DNA of 64,000 nucleotides from Flavobacterium weaverense (GCF_003688495.1 NZ_REFH01000007.1:310001-374000), one strand, 5' to 3'; positions 9,080-18,736 are shown, counted from the first letter of the stretch. A program made the numbers and translations. Notes: generated by a model not told the origin, from the sequence alone.

Positions 9080-10318
9080 ATGAAAAATGTATCAATTTTA
9101 ATGTACCTGAAATGCAGAAAGAATGCAAAAGGTGAGAGTCCAATCTATCTTCGTGTAACTGTCGATGGTAAGAGAAGGGAAGTAAGTCTAAACGAAAGTA
9201 TCGATTCAAGTCGTTGGGATCAAAACAAGCAGCGAGGAAGAGGCAACTCAGAGACTATTGCAATATTGAATCGAAGGCTAGTGTCCATTGAAAACAACAT
9301 TAATCTTATATCACAAGAACTTGTTAATGGAGGTGTAAGAGTAACTATTGAAAGCTTGATGAATAAATATACAGGTGCTGAAGTGAAGACTCATAATCTA
9401 GTAGAGGTCTTCGAGTACGAAAACAAACGCATCATGAAGCTTGTAAAACCAGGAACATATAGCAAGTATGTTGCCGTTTTAAATAATTTGAAGAAATACC
9501 TATTGCATCAGTATAAATTAACTGACCTTGATATTAAAAGAGTAGATTTTCAGTTTGTTACCGATTTCGATTATTATTTGAGGTCTGAAATAGGTTGTGC
9601 TAATAATTATACTGTCAGGACTATTAAGACTTTTCGGCAAGTTGTCAGGACGTGTTTATACAAGGGTTGGATCGATAAAGATCCTTGCTTAAATTATAAG
9701 AGTAAGATGGTCAGAGAAGAAACAGGTTTCTTAACTAAGGCAGAGATTGACTCGATTTACAGTAAAGAATTTGCTATTAAAAGATTAGATCAAGTCAGAG
9801 ATGTTTTTATAGTCTCTTGCTACACTGGACTTGCATACGTGGATGTTCATTTGCTATGTAAGGATGATATTGTGACTAATCTTGACGGTACAACGTGGAT
9901 CAATATTCATCGGAAAAAAACTAACACCTTTTGTAATATACCAATATTACCAATTGTCCAAGAAATATTTGAGAAGTACAAAGATGATGCATTGGTGTTA
10001 AATTCAGGTAAACTTTTGCCAGTTCCTAGTAATCAGCGGATGAATGCTTATCTGAAGGAGATACAGGACATTTGCGCAATTAAAACATTGATAACTAGTC
10101 ATTTAGCTCGACATTCATTTGCGACAAGTATATGTCGTGATTTTGGTCTACCGCTTCCAACTCTGTCAAAGATAATGGGGCACACCTCTATGGAACAGAC
10201 GCTTAAATATGCTAAGTTAACAGATCAAAAACTTAATAGTGATGTACAAGAGCTCAAAAATAAACTAAGCAAATCCAATCAAGCCACATGGGGTAATTCA
10301 TTAAGCGATGTTTCTTAG
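9080..10318 (+). CDS. Tyrosine recombinase, integrase of the island
   Basis: A 412-residue site-specific integrase of the Bacteroidota type. It has an amino-terminal arm-binding domain (about 1-90), a SAM-like core-binding domain (about 105-200) and a catalytic domain (about 215-395). The catalytic residues H341, R344 (H-L-A-R), H368 (G-H-T-S) and the nucleophile Y377 (L-K-Y-A-K) are in place. The position normally held by the first catalytic arginine reads G-L-A-Y with Ala252, a substitution of the kind known in Bacteroides integrases such as IntDOT, where that arginine is also absent. It lies 243 bp from the tRNA target and is followed by a strong terminator, so it should catalyse integration and excision of this island. 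Confidence 0.95.
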   Translation: MKNVSILMYLKCRKNAKGESPIYLRVTVDGKRREVSLNESIDSSRWDQNKQRGRGNSETIAILNRRLVSIENNINLISQELVNGGVRVTIESLMNKYTGAEVKTHNLVEVFEYENKRIMKLVKPGTYSKYVAVLNNLKKYLLHQYKLTDLDIKRVDFQFVTDFDYYLRSEIGCANNYTVRTIKTFRQVVRTCLYKGWIDKDPCLNYKSKMVREETGFLTKAEIDSIYSKEFAIKRLDQVRDVFIVSCYTGLAYVDVHLLCKDDIVTNLDGTTWINIHRKKTNTFCNIPILPIVQEIFEKYKDDALVLNSGKLLPVPSNQRMNAYLKEIQDICAIKTLITSHLARHSFATSICRDFGLPLPTLSKIMGHTSMEQTLKYAKLTDQKLNSDVQELKNKLSKSNQATWGNSLSDVS

Positions 10319-10340
10319 CTTACAGCCTATGTAACTCTAT

Positions 10341-10366
10341 AAGCCCTTAATTAAGGGCTTTTTTTA
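10341..10366 (+). terminator. Terminator after the integrase gene
   Basis: A perfect 20-base palindrome AAGCCCTTAATTAAGGGCTT (10341-10360) is followed by a T run. It separates the integrase from the small HTH gene downstream. Confidence 0.9.
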
Positions 10367-10498
10367 TGCCGTTTGATTTCTTTGCCAACAATTTATTTTA
10401 AAAATAATTAGCGCTCAGAAGCATTTTCAATATTTATTAAAGTACTATATAATTAAGCCCTTTTGAAAGGGGAAATCAACATATCAAAAACAGTAAAT

Positions 10499-10756
10499 AT
10501 GAATATTGAAGTAGCTACAAAAGAGGAATTTAATAGCTTTAAAATCGAGGTGCTGGAGGCATTGAAATCTTTAAGTAATAATCACGAGAAGAAATTCCTG
10601 AGATCTTCCGAGATGAGAAAAATGTTTAATATATCTGCAGGAACACTGCAGAACATGAGAATGAATGGGATACTACCTTATAGTAAAATCGGGACAACTA
10701 TTTTATATGACTATGAAGTTGTTCTTGCTATTCTTGACAAAAATCGCATAAATTAA
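10499..10756 (+). CDS. Small helix-turn-helix protein, excisionase-like
   Basis: An 85-residue protein (from the ATG at 10499) that ends in a MerR/excisionase-type winged helix-turn-helix, seen in the segment FLRSSEMRKMFNISAGTLQNMRMNGILPYSKIG. A longer frame starting at a TTG (10463) is possible, but the ATG gives the usual MNIEVATKEEF start of these proteins. Genes like this commonly sit beside Bacteroidota integrases and are thought to act as recombination directionality factors or regulators; that role is inferred here from position only. A hairpin lies just after its stop. Confidence 0.8.
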   Translation: MNIEVATKEEFNSFKIEVLEALKSLSNNHEKKFLRSSEMRKMFNISAGTLQNMRMNGILPYSKIGTTILYDYEVVLAILDKNRIN

Positions 10757-10765
10757 GTAGAGATA

Positions 10766-10798
10766 ATAGAGGTATGAGCATTATTCTTGTACCTCTAT
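10766..10798 (+). terminator. Hairpin after the HTH gene, weak terminator
   Basis: ATAGAGGTA (10766-10774) pairs with TACCTCTAT (10790-10798) around a 15-base loop, starting 10 bp after the stop codon. No T run follows, so termination efficiency is uncertain. Confidence 0.5.
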
Positions 10799-11356
10799 AT
10801 AACTCACAGTTTATGTAAAAATCTATCTACAAATACCCCTTGCTGTGATTTAGCTGTAGAGCTTCGCACAACAGATAGCAAGCGTATTTAGTTGAAGCTT
10901 TTCATTTATGAATGTAAAGCAGAAGTTATCGTTCTGATACTTAAAAACCCACGCCGAGTCAATAATGAAGTATCTTCGAAGGCAGTATACAATGTCTCTA
11001 ACTACATCTATAACATTCTCGATTAATTCGATGCTTTTAAAGGCATAGTAAGCGATATTAGCCTCAGTTTGATTCTACATTACGAAACATGTTGAAACAA
11101 TCCAAAGACTCTTAAAAACGAGGTTTTCTGTGCTGAAAATTTAGGTATTAATCTTGGACTATCTGGTGACCACTCCAGGGCCATTCATTGCTTAGACAGA
11201 TCGTCCTTGATCAGGTCTTCTTAAAGAGTTTGAAGCTCCTCTCAAGCTTAGGTGGTGCAAATCTTGGTTGATAACAGCTCCAAAATCTTGTAGGTAGATA
11301 AAATTTTAATTCTTAGCTATCCAAAATACTTACAAGTTGTGGATTAACGGGATGCA
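10799..11356. other. Non-coding stretch inside the island
   Basis: No reading frame with coding character was found in about 560 bp, and no clear promoter or tandem repeat. It separates the HTH gene from the convergent gene at 11357-12607 and may contain decayed sequence or control sites for the element. Confidence 0.5.
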
Positions 11357-12607
11357 CTAAAGAGCTACGTTTAATCTGCTCTTATCGGGATTATATCTGA
11401 GGTTAAGTTTTTCTTTCATTGCCTCTTCAATGTAATTAGCGGGTCTCGAGGCTGTTGTGTTTGCTTTCTTCATATTAACAACTTGTTCTATAACCCACCC
11501 TTGCCTATATTCTGAGAGATTTGAAAAGTTAGATTCATCCTGTTTTGACGGTAAAAATCTTCCCTGCTTTGGAATGTCAGGCAGTTCACTATAGGCATTT
11601 TTTAAAATTTTCCAATTATTATTTGAGATGTCTGGGCTAGCAGGTTCATTGGTTGTTTCATATTCTTTTTTCTTCATTTGTTCATTAGTTCTTTTTGCTC
11701 TTAGTATTGAGTTGTAGGTATGTCCCATAATTTCATCCTTATAGTAAAATTTACTACACATCTTCTCATCCTTTTTATAAGTGAATTCGTTAGTAAAATT
11801 CAAATCATCCAGATCTACATCCATATCTTCATAAGCTCCTTCTTGAGCTGCATCTAAAATTTTTTCGAACTGCTTCTTCGTGAAGTTCTTTGTGTATTCT
11901 TTGTATTCTTCTTCGTAAACTGGCTTATCGTATCCTTTGAAAATTGTGAACGCACCTTTCGAGTCTCTTTGATTAAAAACAGTAACAACAACATCTTTTT
12001 TCTTTGTTGTTGTTTCTTCTGCTCTTTCTTCTTCTCTTTCTTCTACGGTATATTTTAGCCTATTTGGTTGGTCGGTTTTAACTGATTTGGTTAGTCGGTT
12101 TTCAACCAACCCAACTTCTGATTCTACAGTTGTCAATTTAAGTTCTGCCATAGTCTTTGTAAAATCTTCCAGACTTTTTTTCAGTTTAACGTTATCTGCT
12201 TTGACTGATCTTGCTTTGTCTTTCTTACTGGAGTCGATTGATTTTTCAAACCATCGCTCAAATTTCGGCTTCAATGCTGTTATATAAGTATTTATATTCT
12301 CAATGTTAATTACATAGTGCCTTGTGTTTCCTTGTCCTCTGGTAATAACTGTTACAAGTCCTGTCCTTACTATCTTGTCTATATTCGATTTAATTATCGA
12401 CAATCCAAGTCCAGTGTGTCGAGATAGATAAGCGTTTGAGGCTCTAACAGCTCTACTGCCGTTAATGATTACCAGCTTATCCTTATTTTCATTGTGGATG
12501 TAAACTAAGGCGTCAACGATAACTGCAAAGTTAGCACTGTGTTCGCGGGTTAAGTATTTAGATGCTTGACGATATCCACCTGTAAATTCTATTTTTAAAC
12601 TCTCCAT
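11357..12607 (-). CDS. Putative winged-helix replication-like protein of the island
   Basis: A 416-residue protein that I cannot assign to a named family. Residues 1-120 look like a winged-helix DNA-binding domain: a helix-rich start, then NAYLSRHTGLGLSIIKSNIDKIVRTGLVTVITRG, which reads as a recognition helix followed by a beta wing. The middle (about 130-240) is charged and low in complexity. The carboxy half is Lys and Glu rich with no motif I recognise. The architecture resembles plasmid or phage replication initiators and primosomal accessory proteins, but that is inference. It is transcribed against the integrase and the restriction genes; its start is about 200 bp from the hsdR start, so the two probably share a divergent promoter region. 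Confidence 0.7.
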   Translation of the reverse strand: MESLKIEFTGGYRQASKYLTREHSANFAVIVDALVYIHNENKDKLVIINGSRAVRASNAYLSRHTGLGLSIIKSNIDKIVRTGLVTVITRGQGNTRHYVINIENINTYITALKPKFERWFEKSIDSSKKDKARSVKADNVKLKKSLEDFTKTMAELKLTTVESEVGLVENRLTKSVKTDQPNRLKYTVEEREEERAEETTTKKKDVVVTVFNQRDSKGAFTIFKGYDKPVYEEEYKEYTKNFTKKQFEKILDAAQEGAYEDMDVDLDDLNFTNEFTYKKDEKMCSKFYYKDEIMGHTYNSILRAKRTNEQMKKKEYETTNEPASPDISNNNWKILKNAYSELPDIPKQGRFLPSKQDESNFSNLSEYRQGWVIEQVVNMKKANTTASRPANYIEEAMKEKLNLRYNPDKSRLNVAL

Positions 12608-12808
12608 ATTTTTTCATATTTAGTATTGATATTAGATAGAATACACATTAAATGACAATATGTATGTCTGGCTGATAAATTTTTTAATTAATTTCGATAA
12701 ATTTTACGATTTCTAACTATTATACCGTTATTTGGGTTACTTTTAGACTTGATTTCTTACATAATTAATGGTGTAGGTAAAAAAATCATTGATAAAGAAG
12801 CGTTAGAT

Positions 12809-15619
12809 ATGCCCACAGTTAATCAAAATCCCGAACAAATTGCTCGTGATACCATCGATAAGATGCTACGCAGCGCAGGTTGGGTGATACAATCTAAATC
12901 AACAGTAAACTTAGCAGCAGCTAAAGGTGTTGCTGTACGTGAATATCAAACAGATATAGGTCCTGCTGATTACGTATTGTTTGTGGATAGAAAGCCTGTA
13001 GGCGTTATTGAAGCAAAAAAAGAGGAAGAAGGTCATCGACTTACAGTCGTTGAAGAGCAGTCTTCTGAGTATGCTAAAGCAAAGCTAAAATACCTCAATA
13101 ACGATCCCCTGCCATTCGTATACGAGAGCACAGGAATTGTCACGAGATTCACAGATTATAGAGACCCTAAGCCTAGAGGTAGAAATGTCTTCCATTTCCA
13201 CCAACCGGGCACGATTGCAGAATGGTTGAAAAAGGGCGATAGTCTTAGGACACGATTGCAGAACCCTCCAGTATTAGATGAAACAGGCCTAAGACCTGCT
13301 CAAATAAAGGCTGTAAAGAACCTTGAACATTCGTTCAAGAAAAATCGACCAAAGGCATTAATACAAATGGCTACAGGAGCTGGTAAGACATTTACTGCAG
13401 CAACATTTGTTTATCGCCTGTTAAAAAATGCAGATGCTAAGCGCATCTTGTTTTTAGTTGATACCAAAAACTTAGGTGAACAGGCAGAGCAGGAGTTTAT
13501 GACTTTTCAGCCAAACGACGATAATAGGAAGTTTACGGAGTTATACAATGTACAACGCTTAACATCGAGTTATATAGCCAGTGATAGTCAGGTGTGTATA
13601 TCTACCATTCAACGTATGTATGCGATATTGAAAGGGGAGGAACTGGACGAAAGCTCAGAACAGGACAATCCGAATGAATCGTCTTGGATGGAGCAGCAAT
13701 TAAATAAAAAGCAGGCGTTGCCAGTGGAGTATACTGCCAAGGTGCCTATTGAACAATTCGACTTTATAGTTATTGATGAGTGCCACAGATCTATATATAA
13801 TCTATGGAAGCAAGTCTTGGATTACTTTGATGCTTATTTAATAGGCTTGACAGCCACGCCTGATAAAAGAACCTTTGGTTTTTTTAATGAGAATGTGGTA
13901 AGCGAGTACACCTATGAAGAATCGGTTATCGATGGCGTGAACGTTCCTTACGATGTATACAATATTGAAACCGAAATATCCAAGAATGGCGATGTAGTCA
14001 AAGGCGGTTGGTTCTTAGACAGACGAGACAAACTAACAAGAAAAAAGCGTTGGCAGCAGGAAGAGGAAGATACAGAGTACTCTAAAAACGACCTCGACAA
14101 GAAGGTAGTAAACCCAAGCCAAATACGTAACATAATAAGAGAATACAAGCAAGCTCTTAAGACTACTATTTTTCCGAACCGTATAGATGAGAATAAAGAC
14201 TATGAAGTGCCAAAAACGCTTGTGTTTGCAAAGACAGATAGCCACGCTGATGATATCATAAAGATCATCCGTGAGGAATTTGACGAAGGCAATGACTTCT
14301 GTAAAAAAGTAACCTACAAGGCAGATGAAGATCCGAAATCAGTATTGAACCGCTTTAGGAACTCCTATTACCCACGTATAGCAGTAACAGTCGATATGAT
14401 CGCTACTGGTACTGATGTGAAGCCATTGGAGGTATTACTTTTTATGCGAGACGTAAAGAGTACTAACTACTTCGAGCAGATGAAAGGAAGAGGTACGAGA
14501 ACCATTAACAGTGATAGCTTGCAATTGGTGACCAAAACTGCTAAGACCAAGACGCACTTTGTAATAGTAGATGCGGTTGGAGCCATAAAATCTAAAAAAA
14601 CAGACAGCCGACCACTAGAGCGCAAACCTACTATTGTTTTGAAAGACTTATTAGGTGCCGTTACAATGGGAGTAGCAGATGAGGACTTATTCTTGTCTTT
14701 AGCAAATAGGTTAATACGATTAGATAAACAAATAACGGATAAGGAAAGAGACAAGCTGTTGGAGTATTCTGGAGGTAAAAACTTAAAGCAAATTACGAAG
14801 GAGTTATTGACTGCTTATGATCCCGATGCTATTGAGGACAAAGCGAAGGAATTAATAGCCCAAATCCCTGTTGAGGACAGAACGCCACAAGACAGTATTG
14901 ATTGCCGTAAAGAGGCTCAGGAGGCGCTTATTTCACAAGCTGCCACTACCTTCAACGGAGAGCTGAATAACTATTTAGACAACGTTCGCAAGCAACACGA
15001 GCAAATTATTGATAGTGTAAATATAGATACAATAACAAGATCAGAGTGGGACACAACCTCTGTTGATAAAGCCACAGCAATAGTGACAGATTTTAGCGAG
15101 TACCTGCTAAAGCATAAAGATGAAATTAAGGCGTTGAGTATCTTTTACAACCAACCTTACAACCGCAGAAACATCACGTTTAAGATGATTCAGGAAGTGT
15201 TTGAAAAGCTTAGTTTAGAAAAACCATTACTCGCTCCTGATTATGTTTGGGAGGCTTACAAAGCATTAGAAGAAGTGAAGAACGAACGGCCAAAAGATGA
15301 GCTTACAGCCTTGGTGTCATTAATTAGAAGAGCTTGCGGCATAGACCCTGAATTACGAGCTTTTGACAGTACTATAGAAGCCAATTTCAACAAGTGGATT
15401 TTCAAGCAGCACACCGGGCAACACAACCGTTTTACACCGGAGCAGTTAGACTGGTTGCGAATGCTGAAAGACCACGTTATTAGTAGTTACCATATAGAAA
15501 TAGAAGACCTAGACTTTACGCCGTTTGATGCTAAAGGTGGAAGAGGGAAAATGTACCAGTTATTTGGTAACGAGATGAGTGATATTATGAATGAATTAAA
15601 TGAGGTACTAGCAGCATAA
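12809..15619 (+). CDS. hsdR: Type I restriction enzyme, R subunit HsdR
   Basis: HsdR is the ATP-driven translocase and nuclease of a type I restriction-modification complex and cuts unmodified DNA far from its recognition site. From the ATG at 12809 it is 936 residues. The PD-(D/E)XK nuclease site is visible as D54, then E68-A-K70. The helicase has Walker A ATGAGKT (K193) and the DECH box (D323 to H326), followed by motif III SAT-like LTATP, a second RecA domain with TGTDVK, and a carboxy-terminal domain. The longer frame from a TTG at 12749 adds 20 residues that look non-coding, so the ATG is preferred. It is first of the restriction gene group. Confidence 0.95.
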   Translation: MPTVNQNPEQIARDTIDKMLRSAGWVIQSKSTVNLAAAKGVAVREYQTDIGPADYVLFVDRKPVGVIEAKKEEEGHRLTVVEEQSSEYAKAKLKYLNNDPLPFVYESTGIVTRFTDYRDPKPRGRNVFHFHQPGTIAEWLKKGDSLRTRLQNPPVLDETGLRPAQIKAVKNLEHSFKKNRPKALIQMATGAGKTFTAATFVYRLLKNADAKRILFLVDTKNLGEQAEQEFMTFQPNDDNRKFTELYNVQRLTSSYIASDSQVCISTIQRMYAILKGEELDESSEQDNPNESSWMEQQLNKKQALPVEYTAKVPIEQFDFIVIDECHRSIYNLWKQVLDYFDAYLIGLTATPDKRTFGFFNENVVSEYTYEESVIDGVNVPYDVYNIETEISKNGDVVKGGWFLDRRDKLTRKKRWQQEEEDTEYSKNDLDKKVVNPSQIRNIIREYKQALKTTIFPNRIDENKDYEVPKTLVFAKTDSHADDIIKIIREEFDEGNDFCKKVTYKADEDPKSVLNRFRNSYYPRIAVTVDMIATGTDVKPLEVLLFMRDVKSTNYFEQMKGRGTRTINSDSLQLVTKTAKTKTHFVIVDAVGAIKSKKTDSRPLERKPTIVLKDLLGAVTMGVADEDLFLSLANRLIRLDKQITDKERDKLLEYSGGKNLKQITKELLTAYDPDAIEDKAKELIAQIPVEDRTPQDSIDCRKEAQEALISQAATTFNGELNNYLDNVRKQHEQIIDSVNIDTITRSEWDTTSVDKATAIVTDFSEYLLKHKDEIKALSIFYNQPYNRRNITFKMIQEVFEKLSLEKPLLAPDYVWEAYKALEEVKNERPKDELTALVSLIRRACGIDPELRAFDSTIEANFNKWIFKQHTGQHNRFTPEQLDWLRMLKDHVISSYHIEIEDLDFTPFDAKGGRGKMYQLFGNEMSDIMNELNEVLAA

Positions 15620-15630
15620 AGTGTAATTTT

Positions 15631-15704
15631 GCGTGTCTAGAAAAAAGAAAAAACATCATTTAGATTGATAACAAAGGGGTTGCTGCATGTTTAGAAAAGA
15701 GAAA
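15631..15704. repeat. Two copies of a 20-bp motif between hsdR and the AlbA_2 gene
   Basis: GCGTGTCTAGAAAAAAGAAA (15631-15650) and GCATGTTTAGAAAAGAGAAA (15685-15704) match at 17 of 20 positions. The second ends 16 bp before the next start codon. A third copy lies just after the AlbA_2 gene at 17188-17207. They may be regulatory sites, RNA elements or footprints of gene insertion. Confidence 0.6.
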
Positions 15705-15720
15705 TACATAAATTTTTAAA

Positions 15721-17181
15721 ATGAAAAGTTGGATTAATAGAGCCATTGCATTGTTAGACAAAAGTCTAACTCCAATTCCTCAAGAATTAAATGAATTAGA
15801 TTGGAAAGAAGATTTATCGCCCAACAATCAAAAATTGAGTAAGCATTTAAGCGCTTTTTCAAATCTGCCCGGTGGTGGTTTTTTAGTTTTTGGAATAGAG
15901 AACAAAGCAGGTATTATTCAAGGGATCGATATGGCTAAATCCGAACAAATTGTCCAAAAATTATCTAGCTTAGCTCGCGATACTGTTGATCCAGAAGTTG
16001 CTTTAGATCATAAAATCGAAATGTATATTGACAAACCTTTACTCTTTATACATATCAAAGAATCGGCAACAAAACCTGTTCACTTAAGATCTGGCACTAT
16101 AGAAGACTCTTATATAAGAAGTGGCGGAACAACCCAAAAAGCCTCAAGGCAAGAAATTGGAGGACTGATGCTAAATAGCAAAAATCCAGTTTTTGAAGAT
16201 TTGCACGTATCCAAGCTTTTATCCACTGATGATGTCTTAACTCTTTTGGATTACGCCAAAGTTTTGGAATTGCTCGGCAAGCCTATTACACATCAAAGCG
16301 ATGCCATATTGCATTGGCTTGAACAGGAAAATATGATTAAAGCCATTGATGATGCAGGTTATTACATCACCAATTTAGGCGCTTTAACAGCTGCAAATTC
16401 CTTAAAAGATTTTGACTCTCTAGCCCGAAAAGCTGTAAGAGTTATTAAATATAAAGGCAATAACAAAATAATTACTGAAAAAGAATATCCTGGAAATAAA
16501 GGATATGCTATCAGTTTTGAAGCACTTTTGATGTTTGTAAAAGCGCTTTTGCCCAGTAGCGAAATTATAAAAACTGCTTTAAGAACCGAAACGTCTATAT
16601 ATCCTGACATTGCCTTGCGGGAGCTAATTGCCAATGCGCTAATCCACCAAGATTTTTCGGTAAAAGGTGCTGGGCCAATGATCGAAATATTTGACAACAG
16701 AATAGAAATCTCTAACCCGGGGAAACTATTGCCATCTAAAAGCGTGGATAGGCTAATAGGAACCACACCCCAATCTAGAAACGATGCTTTAGCTTCTGCA
16801 TTTAGAAGATATAATATTTGCGAAGAGCGAGGTTCTGGTTTTCAAAAATCGGTAGCAGGAATTGAGCTTTATGGATTGCCGCCACTGCGCTTTGAAGAAT
16901 TAGCCAACTCGTTTAGAGTAACAATTTATGCGCCTAGGAATTTTGCTGAACTTTCTCCGCTGGAACGTATTGAGGCCGCTTACCAGCATTGTGTATTACA
17001 ATATTACAGCGCTAGTGCTATGACTAATACTTCATTGAGAGAACGGTTTAAGATGCACGACAAACAACGTTCCCAAGTTTCATTGGTAATCAAAGAAGCT
17101 TTGAACCGAAACATCATTAAACCCAAAGACCCCAACAATGCCTCTACCAAATTTGCAGAATATATCCCATTTTGGGCTTAG
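15721..17181 (+). CDS. AlbA_2 (Schlafen-type) domain and GHKL-like ATP-binding protein
   Basis: A 486-residue protein with an amino-terminal AlbA_2/Schlafen-like domain (about 20-150; conserved ELDWKEDLS, LSAFSNLPGGGFLVFGIENK and DSYIRSGGTTQ segments). A carboxy-terminal module similar to HATPase_c_4 follows (about 290-390; LRELIANALIHQDF and ISNPGKL). Proteins of this build are often called transcriptional regulators or ATP-dependent DNA helicase-related and are common inside type I restriction loci. Their role there is unknown; regulation of the locus or an added defence function are both possible. The gene splits hsdR from hsdS and is bracketed by copies of a 20-bp motif, so it may have been inserted. 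Confidence 0.85.
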   Translation: MKSWINRAIALLDKSLTPIPQELNELDWKEDLSPNNQKLSKHLSAFSNLPGGGFLVFGIENKAGIIQGIDMAKSEQIVQKLSSLARDTVDPEVALDHKIEMYIDKPLLFIHIKESATKPVHLRSGTIEDSYIRSGGTTQKASRQEIGGLMLNSKNPVFEDLHVSKLLSTDDVLTLLDYAKVLELLGKPITHQSDAILHWLEQENMIKAIDDAGYYITNLGALTAANSLKDFDSLARKAVRVIKYKGNNKIITEKEYPGNKGYAISFEALLMFVKALLPSSEIIKTALRTETSIYPDIALRELIANALIHQDFSVKGAGPMIEIFDNRIEISNPGKLLPSKSVDRLIGTTPQSRNDALASAFRRYNICEERGSGFQKSVAGIELYGLPPLRFEELANSFRVTIYAPRNFAELSPLERIEAAYQHCVLQYYSASAMTNTSLRERFKMHDKQRSQVSLVIKEALNRNIIKPKDPNNASTKFAEYIPFWA

Positions 17182-17187
17182 TTCTTT

Positions 17188-17207
17188 GCTTGTTTAGAAA
17201 CGAGAAA
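17188..17207. repeat. Third copy of the 20-bp motif, downstream of the AlbA_2 gene
   Basis: GCTTGTTTAGAAACGAGAAA follows the AlbA_2 stop codon by 6 bp and lies 49 bp before hsdS. It matches the two copies upstream at 17 or more of 20 positions over the shared consensus. Confidence 0.6.
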
Positions 17208-17256
17208 GTAACCAAAAACCCAGTGCACACAAGGAGTCCCTGCGTATTTTTAAAAA

Positions 17257-18735
17257 ATGAAAATGAAAAATAATACTTTAAAGGAAGATTGGATAGAATT
17301 ACAGTATAAAGATGTGGTAGATAAAATTCCAACATCTAAGCAAAAGTTGAAGCAAAAAGATTATCTAAAAGACGGTAAAATTGCAGTTGTTGATCAGGGA
17401 CAATCAACTATAGGGGGTTACACAAATGACGACTCCAAAATATTGGTATGTAAATTACCTGTCATTGTTTTTGGAGACCACACTAAAATAGTCAAGATTA
17501 TTAGATTTCCCTTTGCTCCTGGAGCTGATGGTACCAAAGTGTTACAACCAAAGGAATTTGTTAATGCGAAATTGTTAGCCTTTTTTACTAAGATACTAGT
17601 GCATAAAATTTCAGATAAGGGATATGCCAGGCATTATCAACACATAGAAAAACAGGCGATAAAATTACCTCCACTACCCGAACAACGCGCCATAGTAGCT
17701 AAAATAGAAGAATTATTTAGCAGTTTAGATAGCGGTATTGCTGATCTTAAGAAAGCACAACAGCAATTGGTGACGTATAGGCATTCTGTTCTAAAGTCTG
17801 CTTTTGAAGGAAACCTAACTAAAGCTTGGAGGTATAAGAACCCGTATACCATGGATGTTTTTTTAACTAAACTGATAAAGGGAAAGGAACAAGCCATTAA
17901 GTCAAAAAGCATTTCTAACGGAAAATATTTTCCTAAATTTGAGGATGATGAATTAACTTATAAAGTACCTAATAATTGGCTATCGTTACCTTGGAAAACT
18001 ATAACTTGTAATAACAAGTATGCCTTAAAGAGAGGGCCTTTTGGCAGTGCGTTAACAAAATCTTTTTTTGTTGAAAAGGGAGTAGTGGTGTATGAACAAG
18101 GACACGCCATAAATGATGACCCCTATCGTCATAGATATTTTGTGACAGATGCAAAATTTGAGGAATTAAAAGCTTTTAAAGCGCAAGCCGGTGATATGAT
18201 CGTAAGCTGTTCCGGCGCAACATTAGGTCGGATTTGTCTTTTACCTGATGATGCAGATGTAGGTATAATAAATCAAGCATTACTTAAAATTGACTTAGAC
18301 GAGAAAATTATTTTAAAAAAATTCTTCGTTATGCTGTTTAGGTCAGAGACTTTTCAGAGATTGATTTTTACAAAAGCATTAGGTTCAGCAATGCCTAATA
18401 TGGTCGGTATGGCAGAATTAAAAGAAATTCCTATACCTATTCCGTCAATTGAAGAACAACGCCAAATCGTACAAGAAATAGAAAGCCGTTTGTCGGTATG
18501 TGAAAAGGTAGAAGAAAGCATTGTAGAGAGTTTAGAAAAGTCGAAGGCTTTGCGCCAAAGCATCCTTAAGAAGGCTTTTGAGGGCAAGTTATTGAGCGAG
18601 CAGGAATTAGCAGCCTGCAAGTCTGCTTCTGATTATGAGCCTTCAAGTGTGTTGTTGAAAAGGATAAAAGCAGAGAAAGCAACTGGAGTAAAAAAGGCGG
18701 CAGTTAGTAAGAAAAGAGTAAAAGAAAAAAAATAA
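17257..18735 (+). CDS. hsdS: Type I restriction-modification specificity subunit HsdS
   Basis: HsdS gives the complex its DNA target and holds HsdM and HsdR together. The 492 residues have the expected two-part build. Target recognition domain 1 covers about residues 10-135, followed by a conserved helix starting LPPLPEQRAIVAKIEELF (about 137-155). Domain 2 covers about 225-390, followed by IPIPSIEEQRQIVQEIESRL (about 393-412). The first recognition domain is clearly shorter than the second. A Lys-rich tail ends the protein. The stop is one base from the hsdM start, so the pair is translationally linked. The target sequence cannot be read from the protein. Confidence 0.94.
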   Translation: MKMKNNTLKEDWIELQYKDVVDKIPTSKQKLKQKDYLKDGKIAVVDQGQSTIGGYTNDDSKILVCKLPVIVFGDHTKIVKIIRFPFAPGADGTKVLQPKEFVNAKLLAFFTKILVHKISDKGYARHYQHIEKQAIKLPPLPEQRAIVAKIEELFSSLDSGIADLKKAQQQLVTYRHSVLKSAFEGNLTKAWRYKNPYTMDVFLTKLIKGKEQAIKSKSISNGKYFPKFEDDELTYKVPNNWLSLPWKTITCNNKYALKRGPFGSALTKSFFVEKGVVVYEQGHAINDDPYRHRYFVTDAKFEELKAFKAQAGDMIVSCSGATLGRICLLPDDADVGIINQALLKIDLDEKIILKKFFVMLFRSETFQRLIFTKALGSAMPNMVGMAELKEIPIPIPSIEEQRQIVQEIESRLSVCEKVEESIVESLEKSKALRQSILKKAFEGKLLSEQELAACKSASDYEPSSVLLKRIKAEKATGVKKAAVSKKRVKEKK

Positions 18736-18736
18736 A

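Noticed and set aside
12749..12808. TTG start for hsdR, 20 codons upstream
   Set aside because: The added residues are not HsdR-like and an ATG in frame gives a normal amino end.
15631..17207. CRISPR-like array from repeated 20-mers
   Set aside because: Only three copies, irregular spacing, a gene between them and no cas genes.
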